DNA of 25,519 nt. Source: Chara braunii (Eukaryota > Streptophyta > Charophyceae > Charales > Characeae). Position 1 is the first letter of the stretch. Each line of letters starts with the position of its first letter. The position numbers were made by a program, and so were the translations under genes. The DNA lies in contig BFEA01000483.1 of assembly GCA_003427395.1 (NCBI GenBank), positions 773,635-799,153 on the forward strand, written 5' to 3'. This document shows, one piece after another, positions 9,985 through 17,817 of the stretch. The notes below the pieces were generated by a model. That model worked only from the letters and a program-made list of their open reading frames with translations. It searched no databases and had not been told where the DNA came from.

Positions 9985-10006
9985 AAAAAAAAAAAAAAAA
10001 AAAAAA
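9985..10006 (+). other. Poly(A) tail of the plus-strand LINE
   Basis: A run of 22 A follows the LINE tail end TTAAGATTCTGTTATGGAAAG. It marks the 3' end of the plus-strand LINE that was split by the U2 and minus-strand LINE insertions. Confidence 0.85.
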
Positions 10007-10743
10007 GCAGTCTTTACGCAGGCTTTCTTTCAGCGGTTTTGTTGTGGACTAGATGCCAGCAGCCTCTTCTTCAGTCCATTCTACTCTTTGTTGTGGGCGG
10101 TGTTCGAGAACCGTAGACGCTAAGAAAATGAAGGACAAGGGAAGAGCAAAGGGAAATGGGGAACGCAAGAAAAGAGAGAAGAGGATAGGAAGAGGGATGC
10201 AGGCAAACAATGGAATGGAAATAAAAAGAAGCGATGCAGTAGAGAAACCTTCGCAGAGGCAGAGCAGAAGTGATAAGAAGAGGAGGAGATATTTTGCAAG
10301 GACAACAGGAAAGGTGTGGCACACTGGCAAAGCGAAGGGATTCTAAATCTATGATATCAGCATGAGCCTGAGCTATTTTGGCAAGCATGGAAATCATGTG
10401 GGGCATTACGTGAGAACAGTCGAAGTGACCGATTAGTCAGCTTGTGTCCGTGCTCTTTGTCCCGTGAAGCGTGACAGTCGATAGAGAAAAGAAGTGAGTA
10501 TCGTTGTGTCCGCAGCATCAGTACCCAGTCATCATCACATTGAGCCGCATTCAGTTTACCATTTCCATCCGTCTAGACATTTTCATCACTCAAGAATACA
10601 TGGGAATAGATTAAACATGCACAGAGTAGAGAGACTCTGAGAGAGTGAGAGCTTGTGCGTGCATTATGACACACATGTACGCACATTTTACAAGGAGTTC
10701 CCTTCGTCGATTTGTATGAAAAAGTACATGAAGCCCAGATGTC
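10007..10743. other. Non-coding stretch right of the LINE
   Basis: No gene is supported. A 97-codon frame at 10053-10346 is a lysine/arginine-rich translation of an A/G-rich stretch and has no recognisable domain. Gypsy element 1, which should resume here if the LINE were a simple insertion, is not seen in any frame. Confidence 0.5.
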
Positions 10744-10862
10744 TACCTTCTTCCCCCGAATACAGCGTACATGTCATACAGTCATTTATAGCTGTATTTA
10801 TACTGAAAGAAACCTCAAATACAGCTATAATGACGGTACGTTGTATTCGGGGGAAGAAGGTA
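10744..10862. mobile_element. MITE copy 2 (TA-flanked foldback)
   Basis: The element at 10746-10860 (115 bp) is flanked by TA at 10744-10745 and 10861-10862. The left end CCTTCTTCCCCCGAATACA is repeated exactly as the reverse complement of the right end. The homology continues inward (CGTAC, then GTCATT-TATAGCTGTATTT on both arms), so nearly the whole element folds into one hairpin. The left arm holds about ten extra bases. It is close in sequence to copy 1. Confidence 0.92.
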
Positions 10863-10909
10863 GCCTGCTAGAGTATCACACCCTCTGGTGTGTCATGAAG
10901 CTCAGAGAC

Positions 10910-11018
10910 TACCGTCTTCACCCGAATAGAACGCCCGGTCATTCCAGCCGTATTTGGTGTTACTTTCAGTCTACATACAGCGATAATAACCGGGCATTCT
11001 ATTTGGGCGAAGACGGTA
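10910..11018. mobile_element. MITE copy 3 (TA-flanked foldback, second subfamily)
   Basis: The element at 10912-11016 (105 bp) is flanked by TA at 10910-10911 and 11017-11018. The ends read CCGTCTTCACCCGAATAGAA on the left and CCGTCTTCGCCCAAATAGAA as the reverse complement of the right. The inner block CTTTCAGTCTA near the centre and the GGTCATT blocks are shared with copy 1, so this is a diverged subfamily of the same MITE. It lies only 47 bp from copy 2. Confidence 0.9.
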
Positions 11019-13047
11019 GTGATGAGAGCCCCGCATTACTGTTGGTGGACATGCAGAACACAATGAGGTAGGATCTGGGCCCAAGTATGGATGATAACCC
11101 CACTCTCTATGGATGCAACAGGTCGTTACAACTCTTGCACAGGATCCTGACCATGGTTAACAGGCAGAGCGCATCCATCTAAGGTCCATCCTAGACCTAT
11201 TCTACGTCAGGTCAGCTGCCACCTTTCTTCCAAAGGTGTATTGGTACCCTGGGTAAAGGGCAGTTCTGACGAATTCACACTGTGGCGTCACTTTCGGTGG
11301 CCTGAGGAGGATGGCCAGGGCCAGTCAACACTGGTAGCTCGCTGGGGTTAGTTGTGCCACCCTGTAACCCATCGCGGTGCGGGAGCGTCAGGCGAGGTGG
11401 AAGTCACTGCTCAGCTGCAGCCGGTCGGGACACACCCAGTAAAGGAGAATTCTCAGTTTGAATTCTCAGTCAGAATCATCATAGCTGACATTTGTGGCTC
11501 GATTACGATGCCTACCAGTGTTTAGAACTTGAGACCCTCAATTTCATGATACTTCAAGAGGCTTTAAACTCTCAACCTACCTGCCATAATAACCAGCAAT
11601 CATGACGTATAATCTACAATAACTTTGATAATAAGCTCCGAATTACCTGGGGCGAGTCGCCAGTGGATATCTCGCAAGACTGCCGCCCTTTCAAAAAGAG
11701 AAAAAAAAGCTTTCTATTGTGCATCAGTTCGATCTCAAATCAGCACTGAACAACTGACGAATTGACACGGTCCCACTTTTCTATTGTGCCGTAGGTCGAT
11801 TTCAAGTCAGCGCTGAACGGAAGCTTGCATTAAAAACCCAGCCAATTATCTAGCTCATCACTCTCTAGTCCCTGGTCAACTACTCAAAGTTAAAGCAACT
11901 CGTTATATCACAAGCATCTACCGACCACTCAATAACGAGGCCCAATCATGTTTTTACACACCCGCTGCGGCAATAAATACATTTCGGGGTGCTATTCTTC
12001 TTGTCTGGTTGCCTCCTCGTGGCGCACCCTGGGAACATGGTTAGACTTCGACCATGGCTAAAATCGAGACAAGATCCTCCCCCCCCCCCCCCCCCCCCCC
12101 AGCATGTCGTGACTGGCCTTTACAAAAAAAACAAAAACAAAAAAAAAGAGACAAGATGCAAGATGCAAGATGGCATGCATCCGATCAGATCTGACGAGTT
12201 CATCAAGCTTTAGTACGGTGAGCTTCGAGCAAGTTACATGAGTCGTAATTCGGACTACGAATCTATTTACCATTTTATATGACTCCCAACCTGATCATTC
12301 ACATCCTTGAGAGATTAACAGCTGGTTCAGAGGCCGTTCTCCCAATCAATCGACCACCCATGAACACATGAAGAACGTTCAGCCATACAACTCCGGCAGG
12401 ATAAAAAAAAGTGGTATTCAAATTTCTATCAGTTAATAGCATAGTAATTCTGTCTATGACAGAGTTGTGTAGAATAGCCTCTCTAGTAGTCTCTACCATC
12501 ATGTGCTACAATATATAGGTGCCAATCGCCCCTAGAGTGTCAAATATGGAAATTTTTTGCACCAAAATATATGACCCTCTCCAGCTACCCTCATGATGGT
12601 GCCACATCTTCTTCTGTTATTTGCTTCTGCAGCCTCATTGCCTCATCGGGCAGCTGGTAGTGTGAGGTGGTCACCAAACCTGTCTGTTTGCTGAGGACAA
12701 GCCACACCTGGTGCCTTGTACGCCACTCCCACCGATCTGCTAAAGACAGCCCAAATCTCATCACTTTGATTTCAAGTCATAGCACGATTTCATCTGGTTG
12801 GTTTTGACATCCTAAATCAGAGTCCTATATGTTAGCTTCTTCCCAGGAAAGATACTTAATTCGCCATTTGTTAGAGATACGTCAATACACAAAAATCAAT
12901 CTTGTGACTTCAAACTTCCTGTCACTATCGCGCTTTTTCACAAACCCATGTACTCCAAGCAGCAAGGGACAGGACAGCAATGAGTGCAGTGCTCCCTGAA
13001 ATGAGACTTCATCCGAGGGAGTACATCTTTGAGAGCTGCAAGAGGTG
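11019..13047. other. Non-coding region with short local repeats
   Basis: About 2 kb with no supported gene or RNA. It includes an imperfect direct repeat, CTTTCTATTGTGC plus a shared block ending CAGCACTGAAC or CAGCGCTGAAC (about 11710-11752 and 11778-11820), and one small poly(C)/poly(A) insert listed separately. Frames longer than 60 codons here have no recognisable motifs. Confidence 0.5.
12066..12157 (+). mobile_element. Tiny insert with poly(C) start, poly(A) end and 10-bp target duplication
   Basis: GAGACAAGAT occurs at 12066-12075 and 12148-12157. The 72 bases between start with a run of about 22 C, continue AGCATGTCGTGACTGGCC and end in an A-rich tail of about 24 bases with two interrupting C. 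A poly(A)-type tail next to a direct target duplication is the signature of LINE-driven retroposition. The source RNA is not recognised. The run of C could be later slippage. Confidence 0.6.
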
Positions 13048-13179
13048 AGCTTAATATCTCGTTAGAGTCGTTACATTCTTATAGGGGACGCTGGGCCCGT
13101 TACCCAGCACGTGTAGCTCCCCATGAATAGATTGGAGCATTTAAGTGAAAAAAAGGGAAAAAAAAAAGCTTAATATCTC
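13048..13179 (+). mobile_element. About 106-bp retroposed insert with A-rich tail and 13-bp target duplication
   Basis: AGCTTAATATCTC occurs at 13048-13060 and 13167-13179. Between them lies a 106-bp insert (13061-13166) that ends in an A-rich tail (AAAAAAAGGG then ten A). It carries a 6-bp hairpin, GCTGGG / CCCAGC (about 13090-13108), inside a wider GGGGA...TCCCC pairing. This resembles a small structured RNA copied by LINE machinery, but I do not recognise the parent: it does not match U1, U4, U5, U6, 5S or a tRNA as I know them. Confidence 0.65.
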
Positions 13180-13507
13180 TAATGTCTTTTGTTTTTTCTT
13201 CTCTTTCTTTATAGTCATAACCGCATGCACACAAGTTGGCTAGCATATGTGTGTGTGTGTGCGATGGACTGAGAAAAAATCTCTAAGGATCTTCTCTTGC
13301 ATAACTTCATTGTGTTTCATAACTTTCATTGTTTTCAGGGTTATTGTGCGGTATCCTCGGTAATTGCACAACCCTTCTAACTTCCAAGTCTGAGAAGAGA
13401 AAATCCCTGTTCTCGGTGTTCTGACATTAGGTTGATCTCTGATGCTGAACGGTATCAGGGCACATTCTATGAGCATGCACTGCCTGTTCCAGAACCGTAT
13501 GAGACAA

Positions 13508-13625
13508 TACCTGCTGCAGTCACCCGAATAGAATGCCCAGTCATTATTGATGTATTCTGGGCAACTTTCAGACTAGAAACAGCAATAATGACTGGCCGTT
13601 TTATTCGGGTGAAGACGTGCAGGTG
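13508..13625. mobile_element. MITE copy 4 (diverged foldback)
   Basis: The element at 13510-13623 has arms CACCCGAATAGAATGCCCAG and, as the reverse complement of the right, CACCCGAATAAAACGGCCAG. Both continue into GTCATTATTG. The central CTTTCAGACTAGA matches the CTTTCAGTCTA core of copies 1 and 3. The outermost bases differ (CCTGC ends), and the flanking pair is TA on the left but TG on the right, so this copy is older or belongs to a further subfamily. Confidence 0.75.
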
Positions 13626-13656
13626 AGGTGCATAGCGCACGTGCACCGATGTTCAC

Positions 13657-13700
13657 TCATGTAATACGAATATTTGAGTTCTTGGAAATGTTGGTTTTAG
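13657..13700 (+). repeat. 44-bp box shared with the array at 25105-25148
   Basis: The block TCATGTAATACGAATATTTG...GGAAATGTTGGTTTTAG recurs at 25105-25148 with two or three changes. Both copies lie near GCGAACG-rich sequence and within about 1.3 kb of a hammerhead core. This suggests the two loci carry pieces of the same larger repeat. Confidence 0.8.
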
Positions 13701-14127
13701 CCTGCGTAGGACGCTGTTCACGTTCGCCAGCGAACGCGAACTCGTTTGCCCGAACGTGTTGGAGCAGGATATTCTGGCGAACGCGAATGTTCTTTTTTTT
13801 CTATTTTTTTTTAGGGTCGGGGGGCATAGGCCTGTGTCCCTGAACCTCCCCACTGCTCTAAGAGTGGTTAAAAGAGCCCCCGCGTGTGTTGTTTTAAAAG
13901 ACCTCAGATTCTCTCTCACATTCCCTTCACAAATCATCACAAGCCATCCACAATGCAAAAGTATAGATAGGCAATATAATAGAAAATGCAAGGTTGGCCA
14001 CGTTTGTATGGTTCAGCGCCATATGCCCACACAACCGTCTGCCGCCAAAGCGGCACACTTGCACATATACATATGTATATTGTATACATATATATTTCAA
14101 ACCATAAGGGGATGGAGGGCAGAAGGC
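13701..14127. other. Non-coding stretch with GAACG-rich and TA-rich patches
   Basis: No gene is supported. Bases 13715-13790 repeat GCGAACG-type motifs also seen at 24708-24790. A T-rich run lies at 13791-13812, and an alternating AT patch at about 14058-14095. A long plus-strand frame crosses this area but has no domain and follows low-complexity sequence. Confidence 0.45.
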
Positions 14128-14416
14128 AACTTACCTAAGACAGAAGACTACTCCAGCAAGAAGGCACCGACCCGACCCCCTCAAAGGTCCAAAAAAACTT
14201 GGAGAGCCTTCACGCATCGGCCCACAAAACCAAAACTCGTTTACCAAAAACAAACAAATATAACAGCATTGGCATTCCTGACATTCATCTCAAACTACAC
14301 ACTCGCGTCACTGCCAAAGAGGAGGAAGCAGATAAGAGAACTTATCTAAGACAGAAGACTCCTCCAGCAAGAATGCACCGACCCCCCCTGCTAAGGGTCC
14401 AAAAAACTGGGAAAGC
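14128..14416 (+). repeat. Direct repeat of about 80 bp, spaced 211 bp
   Basis: 14128-14208 and 14339-14416 share AACTTA-CTAAGACAGAAGAC, then CTCCAGCAAGAA, GCACCGACCC and GGTCCAAAAAA-CTTGG, with about a dozen changes. The 130 bases between are unique. It may be a local duplication or the ends of a small lost element. The overlapping open frames are probably accidental. Confidence 0.8.
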
Positions 14417-14934
14417 CGTCCATGGGTGTGTCACCGTGTGTGTGCTTTTTTCTGACCGTATAGTATGCCATGACACGTTTGCCTTTGTCATGCATATCTC
14501 CGATGAAAGATCACCGGCGCACCTTGTACTCCGTAACTGTGCAGGTATGGCATGCCTCAAGCGTGGTAGGACCAACTTTTATCGGGGCAAATGGGTAATT
14601 TCGGTAATTTCACGTTCTTCCTGGTCTCATTGCTACCTAGCGACGAAGGGCTCATCCCCTTATGCAGACAACACACAGGCACACAAGGCAGGCCGACGAC
14701 AACAACCAGCAGTTGACGAAGACGAGGGGCAGAGAGTCAATGAGCTGCTGGATGACAAGGCACAATGGGCACATGGGGAAAGCAAAAGGATTTAAGACAA
14801 CACAAAGGTTAGAGGGCATGGGGGAGGCACGAGGGCAGACAACACTAGCACATAAGGCAGGGAAACTACAACAACCAGCACACAAGGCAAACACCAAAAC
14901 CAAGAAAACTGAAAAAAATAAAAACTGATGATGA

Positions 14935-14994
14935 CAAGATTGTTTCGTCGGAGTTGCACCGACTCATCAGGAGGCTGAACCCTCGACAGAATCT
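14935..14994 (-). ncRNA. Type III hammerhead self-cleaving ribozyme
   Basis: All core parts are present in order on the minus strand. From 14994 down: stem III 3' strand AGATTCTG, cleavage triplet GTC (14987-14985), stem I GAGG / CCTC with loop GTTCAG (14984-14971), the core CTGATGA (14970-14964), stem II GTCGG / CCGAC with loop TGCAACT (14963-14947), the core GAAA (14946-14943), and stem III 5' strand CAATCT, which pairs with AGATT and G across a 2-nt bulge. Predicted cleavage lies between 14985 and 14984. Family knowledge: type III hammerheads are typical of plant retrozymes and viroid-like satellites, where they cut multimeric RNA into units. The weak point is the bulged stem III. No second ribozyme in the same orientation is nearby, so no complete retrozyme unit is visible. 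Confidence 0.8.
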
Positions 14995-15002
14995 GCGGAA
15001 TC

Positions 15003-15777
15003 TCCATATTTGATGGTTTGGGTCATGAACCCTTTGACCCTTGTTGAAGGCAGACTGTCCCCAAGCGGAGCATAGCAGCGGGTAGCAACCCTGTGGAGCA
15101 CCAGGCAGCACAGTAGAGGCACAACGCCAAACATGACTGCAAGGAACAACATGGCAGTCACGATATGCAGCGCGGCAACCGTGCAGTAAAGCACAAGGCA
15201 ACACAAGCAAGGTAACCACTGCAAGGGACGACAGGGTGAGCGGACCCATAGTTCGGCAACCGTGGAGCGAAGCACAAGGCACCAACAACAAGGCAACCAT
15301 CCAACAAGGCCCGCAAGCAGCAAACACGGAAGGCACGGCCAACGGAAGGGCAGCAAGGCAGCATCGCAGCTAAGCGCAAGGCAACACCAACAACACTGCC
15401 ACACCAACCTGCAAAGAACCACATGCGAAGCAAGCAGGACAGGCAGCAGGGCAGCGGTGGAGCGCAGACGTGGCCATCCACACATCCAACATGGAGCAAA
15501 GCGGCTCATCATCGCCGCACATGACCTACTCACATCACGATTGAACCCCGCAGACTGTTGGTTCCCACCACCCACTGAGCCAGGGAGACACTCAAACGAC
15601 CATCTGTCATCACCCACAGACAACACAGACAACCGGAACTGAGCGCCCCCCCTAAGAGTGCAGTAGGCACTTCAGACAAGGAACCACCGGCTGTTTGGCA
15701 CTACTTAAGGGTGCTCAGTTTTGGGTAAGTAAAAATACTTAGGAAAAAATAGGAGAAAGGCAGAAAAACAAACATAT
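15003..15777. other. CACAAGGCAAC-type low-complexity region
   Basis: The stretch is built from loosely repeated blocks such as GCACAAGGCAACAC, AGCACAAGGCACC and GGCAACC. Related blocks (ACAACAACCAGCA beside AAGGCAGG) occur at 14668-14709 and 14842-14889. A 221-codon minus-strand frame (14967-15632) is Cys/Leu-rich only because of these repeats and has no recognisable domain. It could be the body of the hammerhead-bearing repeat next to it. No primer site or polypurine tract was identified. Confidence 0.45.
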
Positions 15778-16598
15778 TGTTACGATCCTGGCCAATTTTG
15801 AAGTATACATTCATTAGAAAGTACAATGCCGTCCAATTGCAAAAAGAAATGAATGAACTTGAGAGGAGAGAGAGGGAAAGAAGAAGAAGAAGTAAGAAAG
15901 AAGAAGAAGAAGAAGAAGATGTTCTTCAGCATAGACCAAAGATAAGGCTCTTCTTCTTCGCCAAACAATCTCCTCCTCCCTTATTCAAACAAGAAATAAC
16001 AATAATAATGTTCAATGGCTGAACCAGAATCAATGTCCGAATCCCACTTCTACTGCAGGCACAACATGAGGTCCTCCATAGCCATGGCCACTCTTCTCCT
16101 TCCTCTCACATGTAGGCCGAGGCTATGGCGGACTACTGAGGGCTCAACCCTCCTGTCCAAAGGACAACCCAAAGCAGCTATGTCATTGCCCTCCTGTCCC
16201 AAGGTCAACATCAGGCAGCTATGCCGCTGCCCACTCAACCGTCATGCCTAACTCTGTCCCGAGATTCCTTCATGCGGCACTACCCCAACTGGGCCCTTCC
16301 TGATGCAGCGCCTAATAAGGTGATGAAGGTGGTGTCCACCATAGCCAGGTAGGTACCTCGCCACTCTCCTCCTTGGTCCCCTTCTCCCTCCTCATCCTAC
16401 TGGTAGAGCTCCACCATAGCCAAGGTGGAAGATCCTGGCTTCTTCCTCCCAGCAGCGCTGTAGTAGCCAGCGCTCCAAACAGTGTGTCGCCAAACTTGCA
16501 CACTGAAGAATGAGGCCGAGCTCTTCTCTCGGCCTCTTGATATAGCGGCCTGCTTGCCTCCTGGGCGGTGACTTCCAGGTGGCTCGGCCTCCCAAGCA
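15778..16598 (-). repeat. 3' LTR of gypsy element 2
   Basis: This 821-bp copy starts TGTTACGATCC and ends CTCCCAAGCA on the plus strand. It aligns end to end with 23280-24119. It differs by a longer GAA microsatellite (about 15885-15920), lack of a 12-bp CTCCTCCTTATC-type insert, and fewer CCAGCGCTC units. It sits directly after the end of the integrase region and the purine-rich tract. Confidence 0.95.
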
Positions 16599-16612
16599 AT
16601 GACCACCCCTGA
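16599..16612 (-). other. Candidate polypurine tract of gypsy element 2
   Basis: On the minus strand the bases just before the 3' LTR read AATCAGGGGTGGTCAT, then TGCTTGG of the LTR. AGGGGTGG is the only purine-rich run here. It is a weak and slightly displaced match to a plus-strand primer site. Confidence 0.45.
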
Positions 16613-16638
16613 TTGCGCGAGGAATCAATCATCGATTC

Positions 16639-17817
16639 TCAACACGGAAAAGTTTCGGGTGGTTCATACGGAAACAACTTTAACGCGTGAAAGACTGGGT
16701 ATGTGCGCAGATGAGTAGGCACGTCGATCGTGTAAGAAGGACCAAATGAATCTTCCCCTACTTGGTTCAACACCTTCCACGGACCGTAATACTGAGGAAG
16801 AAGCTTTCGTGATACACCGTCTTCTTCAGAAAACTCAGACATTTTGACCCAGACATAACTTCCCACTGTGAAAGGTGCAGGCTGACGCTTTTTGTTAGCA
16901 TGCTTAATCCTGGCACTGCGTCGCCTTTCCATAGTTGCGACAACAACTTTAAGCAAGCGATCAAACTTAGCACAGTAGCCTGGCTGGCCAGGTGTTAGGC
17001 CAGGTGGCTGGTCAGGAAACAAATATGATAGGGGATTGCGAATTTTCTACCCAAGGTGCAACCGGTTAGGTGTCATCCCGGTGGAGGAGTGTATGGAGTT
17101 GTTGTACAACCCCTGCACAATCGGCAATTCCTCATCCCAAGAGTTCTGATCATGAACAATTAGAGCTCGGAGAAGTTGGATCATGGTCTGGTTGATCTCC
17201 TCGGCCAGTCCATTGGCTTCGAGATGTCGACCAGACGTCATCTTGAGTTTGATGGCATAAATCTGGGAGGTGAAGTCCTTTCAATTTGCACTTATGAACC
17301 TAGTGTCCCGGTCACTCACAAGAGTTTTCGGGGGCCCACACTGCAAAATGGGGGGCCCACACTGCAAAATGTACTTCTTGTGAAACTCTTTGATCACAAG
17401 GTTAGTTGGGGCGTGAGGTGGTAATGGGATCAAATTCAAAAATTTTGAAAAGCGGTCAACGATCACCATTACTTGCGAATATCCATTCCTACTCTTTTTT
17501 CCCATATCCATGAAACCGATGGAAAGAGACTCACCCGGGCCATCAGGAATAGGAAGAGGATGCAGCAGGCCATAGGGCTTCTGCCAAGACGGTTTGATGC
17601 GTTGACAAACTTCACACTCAACCACGAACTTTCGTGCCATTCCTTTCATCCCAGGCCATACAATCTTTTGCAACAGACTTCCGTATGTCTTTTCAAAACC
17701 GAAGTGCCCACTCCGACCATGAGCCAAGTCTAAGAAGTAAGTACGGATAGGCTCATGATTGGGTACACACAGGCGTCGTATTTCCCGTAACGTCGGAAGA
17801 GCAAACCTTTGCACTCA
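16639..17817 (-). pseudogene. int: Integrase of gypsy element 2, catalytic Asp lost
   Basis: Integrase inserts the cDNA into the genome. From the N-terminus (near 17814): zinc-binding HHCC region with LAHGRSGHFGFEKTYGSL and CEVCQRIKPSWQKPYG; catalytic core with VIVDRFSKFLNLIPL and LVSDRDTRFISAN; then HLEANGLAEEINQTM, which holds the catalytic Glu; then a GPY/F-type end (LLPQYYGPWKVLNQVG and YPVFHALKLFPYEPP). The first catalytic Asp is replaced: the block reads LSIGFMDM where the family has a D at the G (codon 17515-17517, one transition from GAT). A 7-residue duplication (ILQCGPP) comes from a 21-bp repeat. Stops occur near 17280 and at 17044-17046. The frame ends at 16639 without a chromodomain. 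Confidence 0.9.
17330..17371. repeat. 21-bp perfect tandem duplication in the integrase
   Basis: GGGGGCCCACACTGCAAAAT plus one G occurs twice in direct succession (17330-17350 and 17351-17371). It adds seven codons in frame inside the integrase core, between the second strand region and the SDRD Asp. This changes the spacing of the catalytic residues. Confidence 0.93.

Larger units (their letters stand above)
3867..10006 (+). mobile_element. 5'-truncated L1-type LINE, plus strand, split by two later insertions
   Basis: The element has the C-terminal part of ORF2 (to 4927), a 3' UTR, and a distinctive tail beginning GACTTGCCGG at 5842. The tail continues across two insertions and ends in a run of 22 A at 9985-10006. 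The tail pieces 5842-5874, 6104-6131 and 9964-9984, joined, match the 3' end of the opposite-strand LINE (reverse complement of about 6155-6236) base for base apart from scattered changes. Removing the U2 insert with one duplication (229 bp) and the minus LINE with one duplication (3832 bp) leaves about 2.1 kb, so the copy is strongly 5'-truncated. The exact 5' junction with the gypsy element is uncertain (3867-3945), and I found no target duplication for this copy. Confidence 0.82.

Noticed and set aside
10053-10346. 97-codon lysine/arginine-rich frame
   Set aside because: It is a translation of A/G-rich sequence with an equally open antisense frame; no domain seen.
11320-11420. tRNA-like SINE head (GGTAGCTCGCTGGGG motif)
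   Set aside because: No matching B box or cloverleaf could be built around it.
13083-13120. Hairpin GCTGGG/CCCAGC as a transcription terminator
   Set aside because: It lies within a poly(A)-tailed insert in eukaryotic DNA; a retroposed RNA explains it better.
13785-13900. Minus-strand retroposed insert starting at the T run 13791-13812
   Set aside because: The bases left of the T run (GCGAATGTTC) do not recur to the right, so no target duplication supports it.
13756-14795. Two overlapping plus-strand frames of about 198 codons (13756-14349 and 14199-14795)
   Set aside because: They cross a T-rich run, a TA patch and an 80-bp direct repeat, overlap each other in different frames, and show no recognisable domain.
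14967-15632. 221-codon minus-strand frame, Cys/Leu-rich, with repeated LPCALLHGC-type motifs
   Set aside because: It follows from the CACAAGGCAAC-type DNA repeat, overlaps the hammerhead, and has no domain or matching codon pattern.
16312-16632. Minus-strand frames inside the LTRs (also 23752-24154)
   Set aside because: They repeat in both LTRs and break differently in each; LTR sequence is not expected to code.
16312-16640. Chromodomain at the end of the gypsy element 2 integrase
   Set aside because: The frame stops at 16639, about 40 bp before the LTR, with no chromodomain-like aromatic motifs.
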